DNA of 64,000 nucleotides from Falsiroseomonas oleicola (GCF_019029495.1 NZ_JAERQM010000003.1:248001-312000), one strand, 5' to 3'; counted from the stretch's first letter, positions 43,228 through 52,215 are shown. Program-made: numbers and translations. Notes: a model not told the origin generated them from the letters alone.

Positions 43228-44366
43228 GCCGGGACCTTGGCGCGGCCGCCGGTGTTCACGTTCCGCAGCAGCACATGGGAGCAATCACCGAAGCGGTTCG
43301 GGCATTGCCGGGGGCCGGCGAAGGAGCACAGCGGCCGGTCCTGGCGGCGCGCATGGCGCACCAGCGCGGCCAGGGCGGCGATGAAGCCGGGGTCGGAATT
43401 CTGGGCCGGCGCCCGGAAATAGCCGGGCACGCCGAGCTTTTCGGCTTCCTCCCGGTATTCCACGTCGAGTTCGACCAGGGTTTCGGAATGCTCCGCGGTG
43501 AAGGCGATCGGCACCACCAGCACCGCCACCTTGTCATGCGCCGCCCGCTCCAGCTCCACCTCGGTGGAGGGGGAGATCCACTTCTGGGGCGTGACGCGGG
43601 ACTGGTAGCAGACGACGTGGTCGAGGCCCGGCAGGTCGAGCCGCTCCACCACCCGCTCCACCGTCTGCTCGACCTGCCACTGATAGGGGTCGCCGGCTTC
43701 CACGATGGTCTCGGGCAGGCCATGGGCACTGAACAACACGCGGAGCGGAATGGCCGGGTCCAGCTCCGCCCGCGCCTTGTCCCAGGCTTCGCGCACCTGC
43801 CGCGCGGTGGCGGCGGAGAAGTCGGGGAAGGAGTGGAAGCAGCAGAGCGTGGTGGTCGGCGCCACCAGCCCGGCGCGCTTCGCAGCCTTCTCCCAGGCAA
43901 TGGCGCTGCTGCCCGTGGTGGTGGTGGAGAATTGCGGATAGAGCGGCAGCAGCAGCACTTCCTCCGCGCCCCAGGCCTTCACCGCGGCGGCGGTCTCGTC
44001 GCTCATCGGGTGCCAGTAGCGCATGGCGACGAAGCACTTGGCCTCGACATCGCCATCGGTATTCAGCACCGCCTCCAGAGCCTCGCCCTGGGCGATGGTC
44101 AGTTCCAGCAGCGGCGATTTGCCGCCCAGGATCGCGTAGTTCTCGGTGGCCGGCTTGGTCCGGCGATAGGCGATCAGCCGGCCGAGCAATGGGCGGATGA
44201 AGCCCGGCACGCGCAGGATCGCCGGGTCCGTGAACAGGTTGACCAGGAAGGGCCGGATGCTCTCCGGCTTGTCCGGCCCGCCGAGGTTGAGCAGCACGAC
44301 CGCGAGCCGTTTCCGGCTGGCAGGGGCGGCGGGGAACGGCACGGTCGGGGCGTTGGATTGCATCAC
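43224..44366 (-). CDS. hemH: Ferrochelatase
   Basis: This 380-residue enzyme inserts iron into protoporphyrin. Seen: VVLLNLGGPDKPESIRPFLV near residue 22, PLYPQFSTTTTGS near 140, VLFSAHGLPETIVEAGDPYQ near 208 with the catalytic His, CYQSRVTPQKWISPSTEVEL, and VVPIAFTAEHSETLVELDVE. The C-terminal tail has Cys347, Cys355 and Cys362 (PLCSFAGPRQCPNRFGDCSH), a place where some alphaproteobacterial ferrochelatases bind a [2Fe-2S] cluster. It starts the operon with the HAD gene and hemJ. Confidence 0.95.
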   Translation of the reverse strand: MMQSNAPTVPFPAAPASRKRLAVVLLNLGGPDKPESIRPFLVNLFTDPAILRVPGFIRPLLGRLIAYRRTKPATENYAILGGKSPLLELTIAQGEALEAVLNTDGDVEAKCFVAMRYWHPMSDETAAAVKAWGAEEVLLLPLYPQFSTTTTGSSAIAWEKAAKRAGLVAPTTTLCCFHSFPDFSAATARQVREAWDKARAELDPAIPLRVLFSAHGLPETIVEAGDPYQWQVEQTVERVVERLDLPGLDHVVCYQSRVTPQKWISPSTEVELERAAHDKVAVLVVPIAFTAEHSETLVELDVEYREEAEKLGVPGYFRAPAQNSDPGFIAALAALVRHARRQDRPLCSFAGPRQCPNRFGDCSHVLLRNVNTGGRAKVPA

Positions 44367-44462
44367 CGTCCGGACATGCCACGTCGCGGCCAGGGGTCAA
44401 GGGGAAGGATCCCCCTATGCCGCGCTGCCGCCCGAATTTCACGTCCGCGGCGATCCGTGGCG

Positions 44463-45860
44463 CTACGCCGCCGGCAGCCAGACCCGGAAGGTGGAGCCCA
44501 CGCCTTCCTCGCTCTCGATCTGCATCTGGCCACGATGGCGGTTGACGATGTGCTTGACGATGGCCAGGCCCAGCCCTGTGCCACCGGCATTGCGGCCCCG
44601 GCCGCGATCCACCCGATAGAAACGCTCGGTCAGGCGTGGCAGGTGCTGGCGGGGGATGCCGGGGCCGTCATCGGCGACCGTCAGCACCAGGCCGGGGCGG
44701 GCGGGCCAGCGCGGCGGCATCGTATCCTCGGCGCGTGCGACGCCCAGGCGGATGGTGCCACCCTCCCGCCCATAGCGGACCGCATTCTCCAGCAGGTTGC
44801 GCAGCACCTGGCCAAGCTGGCCGGCATCGGCCGGGCTGGCGATCAGGCCGGGGGCGACATCCATGGCCACCTGGGCATCCCGGGCGGCCAGGATCGGACC
44901 CATCGCCTCCACCTCCGCCGCCGCCAGCGCACCGAGATCGACGCGGCCGGTGGGGGGCTGGTGTTCGGTGATCTCGATGCGGGACAGGCCGAGCAGGTCG
45001 TCGATCAGGCGGCGCATGCGGTCGGCCTGTTCGGCCATGATGCCGAGGAAGCGGGCGCTCGCCTCCCGGTCATCCTCGGCCGGGCCGCGCAGGGTCTCGA
45101 TGAAGCCGATCAGGCTGGCCAGCGGGGTGCGCAGCTCATGGCTGGCATTGGCGACGAAGTCGGCGCGCATCCGCTCCACCGCCCGGTCCCGGGTGCGGTC
45201 GGACAGCAGCAGCAGCAGGCGGCCGCCATCGCCCAACGGCGGGTCCATCGGCACGGCATGGACGCGGAGTTCACGCGGCACGGGTACCGGCAGTGCAATA
45301 TCCGCCGTCTGCGGCGCCCCGCCGGCCAGCGCGGCCGCCACGGCCTCGGCCAAGGCGGGATGGCGCAGCAGCGCCGCGAGGTCGCCACCACTGCCGGGGG
45401 CGGCGCCGAACAGGCTGCGGGCCTCCGCATTGGCGCGCAGCGGGGCGGCATCGGCATCCAGAACCACCAGCGGGTCGGGCAGCCGCTCGATGATCGCCTC
45501 ATCCGCCTGGCGCAGGCGGGAGATCTGCTCGGTGCGGGCCTGGAGCACCCGGGCGACGCGCCGGGCGGTTTCCGCCACCTCCGCCACCGAGGGCAGCAGC
45601 AGCGGCCCGGAGAGTTCCGGCACCATGCCATTGCCGCCTTCCGCCGCCTGCCGCAGGGCGGCGCCCAGACTGTCCAGGTTGCCGAGCCAGATGCGGGAGA
45701 CGGTGAGCGCCGCGACCAGGGTGCTGGCCAGGGCCAGCAGCCCCGGCAGCACGGCCAATTCACCGCCCAGGATCAGCAGCAGCAGGGCAATGGCCGGCAC
45801 GCCGCCAATCAGCGCGGCGCCGGCCAGCCAGCGGCCTGTGGGGGGGGCGGCGACCGGCAC
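44463..45860 (-). CDS. PhoR-like sensor histidine kinase
   Basis: This 465-residue kinase has two N-terminal helices (WLAGAALIGGVPAIALLLLI; LPGLLALASTLVAALTV), then a PAS-like segment (EAIIERLPDPLVVLDADAAP), the dimerisation box FVANASHELRTPLASLIGFI with His241, and the ATPase domain: LRNLLENAVRYGREGG, VADDGPGIPRQHLPRLTERF and GGTGLGLAIVKHIVNRHRGQ. It resembles PhoR of the phosphate system. No response regulator is adjacent. It lies 17 bp after the LpoA-like gene on the same strand. Confidence 0.85.
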   Translation of the reverse strand: MPVAAPPTGRWLAGAALIGGVPAIALLLLILGGELAVLPGLLALASTLVAALTVSRIWLGNLDSLGAALRQAAEGGNGMVPELSGPLLLPSVAEVAETARRVARVLQARTEQISRLRQADEAIIERLPDPLVVLDADAAPLRANAEARSLFGAAPGSGGDLAALLRHPALAEAVAAALAGGAPQTADIALPVPVPRELRVHAVPMDPPLGDGGRLLLLLSDRTRDRAVERMRADFVANASHELRTPLASLIGFIETLRGPAEDDREASARFLGIMAEQADRMRRLIDDLLGLSRIEITEHQPPTGRVDLGALAAAEVEAMGPILAARDAQVAMDVAPGLIASPADAGQLGQVLRNLLENAVRYGREGGTIRLGVARAEDTMPPRWPARPGLVLTVADDGPGIPRQHLPRLTERFYRVDRGRGRNAGGTGLGLAIVKHIVNRHRGQMQIESEEGVGSTFRVWLPAA

Positions 45861-45877
45861 GCGATGCAGCGCGGTGC

Positions 45878-47140
45878 TTAGGAGCCAGGCGTGCCGGGCT
45901 GCGGCGCCTGCTCGATGAGCTGGGGCTCGCTGCCGGTGCCGACGGCATAGACCGCGAGGCCGCGCCGCGTCTGGCCATCCGGCAGCAGCAGCAGCGGGCC
46001 ATCGGCGCCGGCGAAGCTCTCGCCACCGAGGCCGTCACCCAGGCCTGCCTGGCCGGGGGTGGTGCCGTTGCGCAAGGCGCGCGTCGCGATGGCGGCGGCG
46101 TCATAGGCGGTGGCGGCGACGCGTGGCGGGGTTTCGCGGAAGGCGTCGCGGTAGCGGGCCTCGAAGCGGGCGCGGGCGCGGCCATCCGGGCCAGCGAACC
46201 AGGCGCCGGCCAACGCCGGCTCGCGGCCCAGGCCGCTGTCGGTGAGCCAAAGGGCCGTGCCGAGCATGCGGGGTGTCTGGCCGCCGGCCTGGGCTTCGGA
46301 CATCCAGGTGGCGGCGAATCGGCGGGCGCGCTCGCCGGTCTCGCCGATCAGCACCGCATCGGCCCGGCTGCCGGAGATGCGGGCGCCGGAGGCGGCCATG
46401 GCGGGCTCGGCATTGCCCGGATGCAGCGCGATGCTGGGCGGCGGCAGCCCGAGATCGGAGGTTGCGCCGCGCAGGGCGGTGGCCAAGGCGCGGCCAAAAT
46501 CATTGTCCGGCGCGCCGAGGGCGAATTGCTGTGCGCCCTGTGCGGCGGCGGCGGCCACCACACGACGGACCTGCTGCTGCGGCGTGATGCCGAGCACCCA
46601 GACGCCGGTGCCGGCGCGCTGCGAATCATTGGTGAAGGCCAGAACCGGGACATTGGCGGCACGCGCCGGGCCGGTGACCGCCGCGACCTCCGCGCTGGTC
46701 AGCGGGCCGATCAGGATGCGGGCGCCATCGGCGATGGCGGCGCGGGCGGCGGCGGCGGCGCCGTTGGGGGTGCCGCCGGTGTCACGCGGGGCGATCTCGA
46801 TGCCGGATTGCGATTCGTCGAACAGCGCCATGTAGCCGGCATTCAGCATCGCCTGGCCGAGCGGCGCCTGCGGGCCGGTCAGCGGCAGCAGCATGGCGGC
46901 GCGTTGCGGCCCGACCGGCCCGGGCATCTGGGGGCCACCGATTGGCGGCGCGACGCCGATGAAGGAAGGGCGGGGGGCTTGCGGCGCACAGGCGGCGAGG
47001 CCCAGAACGGTGGCGAGCAACGCGCCAAGCGATGCCCGGCCAAAGCGGCGGCGGCCCTGGGGCCTGCTTGTCGCCTGGGGCGCAACGGGCGCTTGGGGCT
47101 GCGAAGCGGCGAACAGGTGGCGGGACGAGTGACGTGGCAA
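45878..47140 (-). CDS. Penicillin-binding-protein activator, LpoA/YraM-like lipoprotein
   Basis: This 420-residue protein has an N-terminal lipoprotein signal with lipobox LAAC (Cys51) and a periplasmic-binding fold like LivJ: AAMLLPLTGPQAPLGQAMLN near residue 79, IADGARILIGPLTSAEVAAV, VLAFTNDSQRAGTGVW, and AATAYDAAAIATRAL near 360. Family members activate PBP1A. TTG 47140 is proposed because AGGAGGG lies 8 bases upstream and no ATG or GTG fits. Its start overlaps that of the divergent rsmI by 7 bp, as in E. coli where yraL and yraM diverge. Confidence 0.78.
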   Translation of the reverse strand: MPRHSSRHLFAASQPQAPVAPQATSRPQGRRRFGRASLGALLATVLGLAACAPQAPRPSFIGVAPPIGGPQMPGPVGPQRAAMLLPLTGPQAPLGQAMLNAGYMALFDESQSGIEIAPRDTGGTPNGAAAAARAAIADGARILIGPLTSAEVAAVTGPARAANVPVLAFTNDSQRAGTGVWVLGITPQQQVRRVVAAAAAQGAQQFALGAPDNDFGRALATALRGATSDLGLPPPSIALHPGNAEPAMAASGARISGSRADAVLIGETGERARRFAATWMSEAQAGGQTPRMLGTALWLTDSGLGREPALAGAWFAGPDGRARARFEARYRDAFRETPPRVAATAYDAAAIATRALRNGTTPGQAGLGDGLGGESFAGADGPLLLLPDGQTRRGLAVYAVGTGSEPQLIEQAPQPGTPGS

Positions 47141-48024
47141 ACGGCGACCCTCCTGAGCGGGCGGCGCCCCGAGAGGCCCCTGTTGGGCTTTCCCTGGTGG
47201 CGACACCCATCGGCAATCTCGGCGACCTGTCGCCCCGGGCTCTCGCGGTGCTGGGCGCGGTGGATGCCGTGCTTTGCGAGGACACCAGGGTAACAGGCCA
47301 GTTGTTACAGCGTTATGGCGCCTCTGCGACGCTGGTGCCACTGCATGACCACAACGAGGCGGAAATGATACCCCGCCTGTTGGCGCGGCTTGAAGGCGGC
47401 GCGCGGTTGGCGCTGGCATCGGATGCCGGCACGCCGCTGGTCTCCGACCCCGGATACCGGCTTGTTCGTGCTGTCATCGAGGCTGGGCTTCCCGTCACGG
47501 CCATTCCGGGACCCAACGCGGCGGTCGTCGCCCTGACACTGTCGGGTCTGCCACCTCACCCTTTCGTGTTCCTTGGCTTCCTGCCGCCGAAGGAGGGACC
47601 CCGCGCCGCGGCGATTGCCCGGCACCGGGCGGTGGAGCGCGCAGGGCTTGCGGCGACGCTGGTGCTGCATGAGGCGCCGCATCGCCTGGCGGAGACGCTG
47701 GCCTCCCTCGCCGAGGGTCTGGGCGGCGATCGCCCGGCCGCGGTGGCGCGGGAATTGACCAAGCGATTCGAGGAGGTGCGGCGAGGGAGCTTGGCGGAGC
47801 TGGCGGCGCATTACGCGACCGAGCCGGCGCGCGGCGAGATCTGCATCTGTGTCGGCCCGGCGCCGGAGGAGGTGACGGCGGAGGCAGATCTGGATTCCCA
47901 GCTTCGCGCGGCGATGGAGGGCCAGAGTCTGCGGGACGCCGCCGCGATGGTGGCCGCCGCCACGGGCCTGCCGCGCAAGCAGGTTTATGCGCGGGCGATC
48001 AAGATATTACAGGCGAAAGTCTAA
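47134..48024 (+). CDS. rsmI: 16S rRNA (cytidine1402-2'-O)-methyltransferase
   Basis: This 296-residue SAM enzyme modifies the ribosomal decoding site. Seen: LSLVATPIGNLGDLSPRALA near residue 18, CEDTRVTGQLLQRYG near 50, ALASDAGTPLVSDPGYRLVR, TAIPGPNAAVVALTLSGLPP, and FLGFLPPKEGPRAAA. It has the usual C-terminal helical part (GLPRKQVYARAIKILQAKV). GTG 47134 is chosen as the only start that covers the family sequence; no good Shine-Dalgarno sequence is visible. It overlaps the start of the divergent LpoA-like gene. Confidence 0.93.
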   Translation: MANGDPPERAAPREAPVGLSLVATPIGNLGDLSPRALAVLGAVDAVLCEDTRVTGQLLQRYGASATLVPLHDHNEAEMIPRLLARLEGGARLALASDAGTPLVSDPGYRLVRAVIEAGLPVTAIPGPNAAVVALTLSGLPPHPFVFLGFLPPKEGPRAAAIARHRAVERAGLAATLVLHEAPHRLAETLASLAEGLGGDRPAAVARELTKRFEEVRRGSLAELAAHYATEPARGEICICVGPAPEEVTAEADLDSQLRAAMEGQSLRDAAAMVAAATGLPRKQVYARAIKILQAKV

Positions 48025-48353
48025 ACCGAAATCTGATTAGAACGATCACCGAAAAACGCTGCTGGATGCTTGCGTCCGGCATTTTTGGGCGCCGTCATTT
48101 TTCTCGCAGTTCGCTAAGCGCGATCTGCTGCCTGTCGTATTCTCGATATATCCGCATATCCGCCGGCGTGTCACCAGAGGTCGCGAAAGCCATGGGTGTC
48201 ACCGTGGACACCTGTGCCTGGGCGCCATAATCATCAACGGCAAAAGCCATCTTCAGGAGCGCCCCAGACCAAGCCTGCAAGGGAGAATGCGAGTGAGCCC
48301 CTGCTGTCGGCGAAAATCTCCGCCACAACGAGCAAAAAATAAATAACGATGAC
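48025..48353. other. AT-richer spacer next to the sulfotransferase-like gene
   Basis: The 329-bp gap is AT-richer than housekeeping DNA around it. A minus-strand frame at 48095-48250 could encode 51 residues (MAFAVDDYGAQAQVSTVTPM, then RIYREYDRQQIALSELREK), but lacks a ribosome-binding site and was not called. No promoter pair is assigned. Confidence 0.35.
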
Positions 48354-49448
48354 TTAGGCTGCTTCTATGCTGATCGAGCCCAAAATTGCGCCGGAGGTGA
48401 GCAGTGAAGTAACATCGGTGGAAATGCCAGGGACAAAAATACGATCCGAGTACATGAAAATATGCAATGCTGCGGCCTCGGTGGATGGAGGCAGCAGTAT
48501 CTCGATCCGGTTGCCCGTCTTGGCCATCGAAGAGGCCTTGGCGATCTGGGTGAACTCCGAAAAAAATACCTGGAATTCCGTCTCGAGGTCGACAAACCTT
48601 GTCCGCTCCAATGAAATTCCGATTCGCGCACCCGTAGGAAGGGGAGGCAGGCAGGTTGAAAGACGGGAGCGAGGTCGAGAAGCCCTGAGCCCATTTGAGC
48701 CATCTGACTGAAGGTCCGACATGGAAAAAACGTCGGACAGGGCAGATATGGTGGAGGTCTTGAGATCGATTGTCTTTCCCACGGGAAAGAACGGAACAGG
48801 AGAAAGATTTGAAATTTCCTGAGTTGGCGGCAGCAGGGGAGCCCCGCGCTGCTCCACCTCGTCAAGGATGTTATTTCTCGTCCTTTCAAATTCCGGTGTT
48901 ATGTAGTTGAGGCGGCGGACATTGTAACCCATCCGCTCGATCTTGGAAAAGAGGTACGATTTGTCATACATCACCCTGGTGCTGTCGACGAAATCGAAAT
49001 CAAGAAACTGCTGGTCGATCGCATCCATGGAGTGGACATATTTCCATGACCTCTTCAGCAGGCTGTGGCGGACAGCCATCAAGTCCCGTCTGATATAAAG
49101 CACGTTGCACAGGCCGGGGTTTTCCCGGAGAAAACGAATCGTGTGAAACGGCTGGACGACGTCCTTGATGACATATTTTGAGTCTGGAAACAGGAAAGTC
49201 TTATAGACCTCGCATATTCCCGCGTAATTTTCATCACGGCGGTCGTAAAATCGCATCCCATTGATGCCTGCCGGCGGCTCAGCCCATCGCTGCCAGTTCA
49301 ATACCTCACCAGAGGAAGCGGGAGGTTCAAGCAACTGTGTGGACTGCTGAACAAGCCTGTAAGATTCGCTCGTGAAGCCGCGCGGTAATCCCACGATGAG
49401 AAGCGGTTTGCTCAATTTCATTCTCATGAATGGTGGAAGCCGGTTCAA
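48354..49448 (-). CDS. Divergent sulfotransferase-like protein
   Basis: This 364-residue protein is not in a recognised close family. The N-terminus has LLIVGLPRGFTSESYRLVQQ at residues 16-35, placed like the PAPS 5'-phosphosulfate loop (typically GxPRSGTT), and VLYIRRDLMAVRHSLLKRSW near 120 resembles the 3'-phosphate motif RD-xx-xS. WAEPPAGINGMRF and WKYVHSMDAIDQQFL are other landmarks. Residues 230-364 look like a separate unknown domain. The gene is AT-rich (about half G+C by eye), unlike its neighbours. It is likely an acquired gene. Confidence 0.6.
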   Translation of the reverse strand: MNRLPPFMRMKLSKPLLIVGLPRGFTSESYRLVQQSTQLLEPPASSGEVLNWQRWAEPPAGINGMRFYDRRDENYAGICEVYKTFLFPDSKYVIKDVVQPFHTIRFLRENPGLCNVLYIRRDLMAVRHSLLKRSWKYVHSMDAIDQQFLDFDFVDSTRVMYDKSYLFSKIERMGYNVRRLNYITPEFERTRNNILDEVEQRGAPLLPPTQEISNLSPVPFFPVGKTIDLKTSTISALSDVFSMSDLQSDGSNGLRASRPRSRLSTCLPPLPTGARIGISLERTRFVDLETEFQVFFSEFTQIAKASSMAKTGNRIEILLPPSTEAAALHIFMYSDRIFVPGISTDVTSLLTSGAILGSISIEAA

Positions 49449-49562
49449 CTTAACGCCTGTGAAATCCCCCGACTAGCCTCTGGTCTAATTTGCCCGGTGG
49501 CCGCCAGGCTTTGCCGGGGTCGTCATCAAATTCCATGCGACGAACAGACCCGAGCCATGCCG

Positions 49563-50726
49563 CTATCTGACCAGCAAGGGCAGCAGCGCGTCCAGCCGCA
49601 GCAGGCCGTCCTGTGTGGCGGCGAGGCGTCCATCGGGGCACCAAACGAGCAGGCCTTCCTCCGCCAGATCGGTGAGGGCGGCGTTGTCGACACATTGGTC
49701 GAAGGGCAGCCCGCTGCGGCGTTCGATGCGGGCGGGGTCGACGCCCTCAGTCAGGCGCAACCCCATCAGCAAGGCTTCCCGTGCGCGGTCGCGAGGGGAC
49801 AGCGCTTCCTCCTCCACCACCGCATGGCCGTCGCGTTGAACCCGGGTGAGCCATTCCTCCGGCGCGCGGTGGCGGCGGGCGGCCATCAGGCGGCCGTCGG
49901 GCAGGGTCAGGCGCTGATGCGCGCCGGCGCCGATGCCGAGATAGTCGCCGTAGCGCCAATAGGCGAGGTTATGTCGGCTTTCGGCGCCGGGCTGGGCGTA
50001 GTTGGAAATCTCATAGGGCAGCAGGCCGAAGCGCGCGGCTTCCTCGGCGGTGGCGGTGTAGAGGCGGGCGGCCTCGTCGCCCTCCGGCAGGGTGAAGGCG
50101 CCGCGGCCGAACAGGGTGGCGAATTGCGTGCCGGGCTCGATGGTGAGCTGGTAGAGCGAGAGATGGTCGGCGGCCAGCGCCAGGGCCTGGCGCAGCTCGG
50201 CCCGCCAGGCGGCTTCGGCCTGGCCGGGGCGGGCATAGATGAGGTCGAAGGACACGCGCGGGAAGGTGGCGCGGGCCTGTTCCAGGGCGGTGATCGCTTC
50301 CGTCGCACCGTGCTTGCGGCCCAGGAAGGCGAGCGCGGCGGGGTCGAGCGCCTGGACGCCGAGTGAGACGCGGTTGACTCCCGCCGTACGGAAATCCCGG
50401 AGTTTTGGCAGCTCGACGCTGGTGGGGTTGGCTTCCAGCGTGATTTCAAGATCGGGCTCGGCGTCGAACAGGCGCGTCGCATCCTCGATCAGTGCGGCGG
50501 CTGTGGCGGGCGCCATGAGACTCGGCGTGCCGCCGCCGAAGAAGATGCTGGCGAGGCGGCGGCGGCCGGGCTGGTTGGCGCGGACGGCTTCGCGGGATAA
50601 TTCCTGGCGCAGCGCCGCGGCGAAGGCGGCCTGGTCGACGCGGTCGCGGACATGGCTGTTGAAGTCGCAATAGGGGCACTTGGCGGCGCAGAACGGCCAG
50701 TGGATGTAGAGGGCGAGGGGTTCCAT
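49563..50726 (-). CDS. hemW: Radical SAM heme chaperone HemW
   Basis: This 387-residue protein begins MEPLALYIHWPFCAAKCPYC, with the radical SAM cysteines 13, 17 and 20. ASIFFGGGTPSLMAPATAA near residue 60, EITLEANPTSVELPKLRDFR near 93 and RVSLGVQALDPAALAFLGRK follow. The C-terminus has the HemW winged-helix-like end. It is not next to rdgB here, as it is in many relatives. ATG 50726 lies 10 to 16 bases from the divergent YbaK-family start. Confidence 0.92.
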   Translation of the reverse strand: MEPLALYIHWPFCAAKCPYCDFNSHVRDRVDQAAFAAALRQELSREAVRANQPGRRRLASIFFGGGTPSLMAPATAAALIEDATRLFDAEPDLEITLEANPTSVELPKLRDFRTAGVNRVSLGVQALDPAALAFLGRKHGATEAITALEQARATFPRVSFDLIYARPGQAEAAWRAELRQALALAADHLSLYQLTIEPGTQFATLFGRGAFTLPEGDEAARLYTATAEEAARFGLLPYEISNYAQPGAESRHNLAYWRYGDYLGIGAGAHQRLTLPDGRLMAARRHRAPEEWLTRVQRDGHAVVEEEALSPRDRAREALLMGLRLTEGVDPARIERRSGLPFDQCVDNAALTDLAEEGLLVWCPDGRLAATQDGLLRLDALLPLLVR

Positions 50727-50742
50727 TGGCGGAGATATGGCG

Positions 50743-51234
50743 ATGTCGGGCGGGTCTGTCGAACGGGTGAGGGCGGCGCTTCGGGCAGCGGGGCATGCGG
50801 ACAGCGTGGCGGCCTTCCCCGAGGGCACGCGCAGCGCCGCGGAGGCCGCGGCAGCGGTGGGCTGCGACGTGGCGCAGATCGCCAAATCCATTGTCTTCCG
50901 GGCGGGTGAGCGGCCGGTGCTGGTCATCGCCTCCGGCGCCAACCGCGTCGACATGGCGAAGGTCGCGGCGGCGCTGAATGCGGGCGCTGCTGCGCCGGTG
51001 TTTCACGTGAAACGCGCCGACGGGACCTGGGTGCGGGAGGTGACGGGCTTCGCCATTGGTGGCGTGGCACCGCTGGGCCATGCGACGCCACCGCTAGTGC
51101 TGGTGGATGAGGCCCTGTTCCGCTTCGAGCGGGTCTGGGCGGCCGCGGGCTCGCCCATGCATGTCTTCGAGACGACGCCCGAGGCGCTGCTCAGCCTGTC
51201 CGGCGGCCGGCGCGCGGAGGTGCGCGAAGGCTGA
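50743..51234 (+). CDS. YbaK/EbsC-family aminoacyl-tRNA deacylase
   Basis: This 163-residue protein of the YbaK type has the conserved AAAVGCDVAQIAKSIVFRAG with its catalytic lysine near residue 47, LVIASGANRVDMAKVAAALN, VTGFAIGGVAPLGH, and a late WAAAGSPMHVFETTPEALLS. These enzymes hydrolyse mischarged Cys-tRNA(Pro) or similar. ATG 50743 is preferred because GGAG is 8 bases upstream; ATG 50737 would be too close. A parS sequence lies inside the gene, encoding VFHVKR. Confidence 0.85.
   Translation: MSGGSVERVRAALRAAGHADSVAAFPEGTRSAAEAAAAVGCDVAQIAKSIVFRAGERPVLVIASGANRVDMAKVAAALNAGAAAPVFHVKRADGTWVREVTGFAIGGVAPLGHATPPLVLVDEALFRFERVWAAAGSPMHVFETTPEALLSLSGGRRAEVREG
50999..51014. promoter_or_regulatory. 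parS: parS site 1, one mismatch, inside the YbaK-family gene
   Basis: TGTTTCACGTGAAACG matches the ParB consensus TGTTTCACGTGAAACA at 15 of 16 positions. It is within coding sequence, so ParB loading occurs on a transcribed gene. It lies about 7 kb from parAB. Confidence 0.85.
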
Positions 51235-51243
51235 GCTGCGCGG

Positions 51244-52215
51244 TCAGGGGAGCAGGACGGTGCTGCCCGTGGTCTTGCGGGCTTCCAGTGCCCGATGGGC
51301 CTCCGCCGCATCCTTCAAGGCAAAAGTCTGGTTGACGCGGATCTTCACCGCCCCCTGGGCGACCACGTCGAACAGAGCCGCCGCCTGTGCCTCCAGATCC
51401 TCGCGCTTGGCGGTGTAGGTCGCGAGCGTCGGGCGAGTGAGGTAGAGCGAGCCCTTGGCGGCCAGGATGCCGATATCGGTGGTGACGGGGCCGGAGGCAT
51501 TGCCGTAGGACACCATCATCCCGTAGGGCGCCAGGCAGTCGAGGGACGGCGTGAAGCTGTCGCGGCCAACGCTGTCATAGACCACGGGCAGCATGGCGCC
51601 GCCGGTGATCTCCTTCACCTGGGCAGGCAGGGTCTCGAGCCCGATGACGATGTGGTCGGCGCCATGCGCCTTGGCGAGCGCGGCCTTCTCCTCCGTGCTC
51701 ACGCAGCCGATGACGGTGCAGCCCAGATGCTTGGCCCATTGCGTCATGATGAGGCCAACGCCGCCGGCGGCCGCATGGATCAGGATGGTCTGGCCCGGCT
51801 GCACCTTGTAGGTGCGGGTCAGCAGGAAGCCGGCGGTCATGCCCTGAAGCATCATCGCTGCGGCCTGCTCGAAGGCGATCGCCTCCGGCACCTTCACCAG
51901 GCGATCGGCCTTGATGGTGCGGGCTTCGGCATAGGCGCCGATCGGCGCGGTGGCATAGGCGACGCGGTCACCCGGGGCGACATGGGTGACACCTTCCCCC
52001 ACGGCCTCGACCACGCCGGCGGCTTCCATGCCGATGGTGGCGGGCAAAGCAGGCGCCTTGTAGAGGCCGGTGCGGAAATAGACATCGATGTAGTTCAGCC
52101 CGACCGCCTGGTGGCGGACCAGGGCCTCCCCGGGTTTGGGGGCGGGAACGGGCACTTCCTCCCACACCATCTTCTCGGGACCGCCATATTCGTGGACGCG
52201 GATGGCATGGTTCAT
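51244..52215 (-). CDS. Quinone oxidoreductase (zeta-crystallin type)
   Basis: This 323-residue MDR-family enzyme has no zinc site. Seen: GGPEKMVWEEVPVPAPKPGE, VGLNYIDVYFRTGLYKAPAL near residue 38, IHAAAGGVGLIMTQWAKHLG near 145 (NADPH loop), and VVYDSVGRDSFTPSLDCLAP. It probably reduces quinones or related electrophiles with NADPH. It overlaps the ogt gene by ATGA in one operon and ends the minus-strand pair. Confidence 0.9.
   Translation of the reverse strand: MNHAIRVHEYGGPEKMVWEEVPVPAPKPGEALVRHQAVGLNYIDVYFRTGLYKAPALPATIGMEAAGVVEAVGEGVTHVAPGDRVAYATAPIGAYAEARTIKADRLVKVPEAIAFEQAAAMMLQGMTAGFLLTRTYKVQPGQTILIHAAAGGVGLIMTQWAKHLGCTVIGCVSTEEKAALAKAHGADHIVIGLETLPAQVKEITGGAMLPVVYDSVGRDSFTPSLDCLAPYGMMVSYGNASGPVTTDIGILAAKGSLYLTRPTLATYTAKREDLEAQAAALFDVVAQGAVKIRVNQTFALKDAAEAHRALEARKTTGSTVLLP

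Noticed and set aside
43275-45881. 868-codon plus-strand frame opposite hemH and the kinase
   Set aside because: Both strands are open because of GC bias. Ferrochelatase and histidine-kinase motifs lie on the minus strand only.
48095-48328. 77-codon minus-strand frame next to the sulfotransferase-like gene
   Set aside because: The start is a TTG without ribosome-binding site, and the inner ATG at 48250 also lacks one. Possible but not supported.
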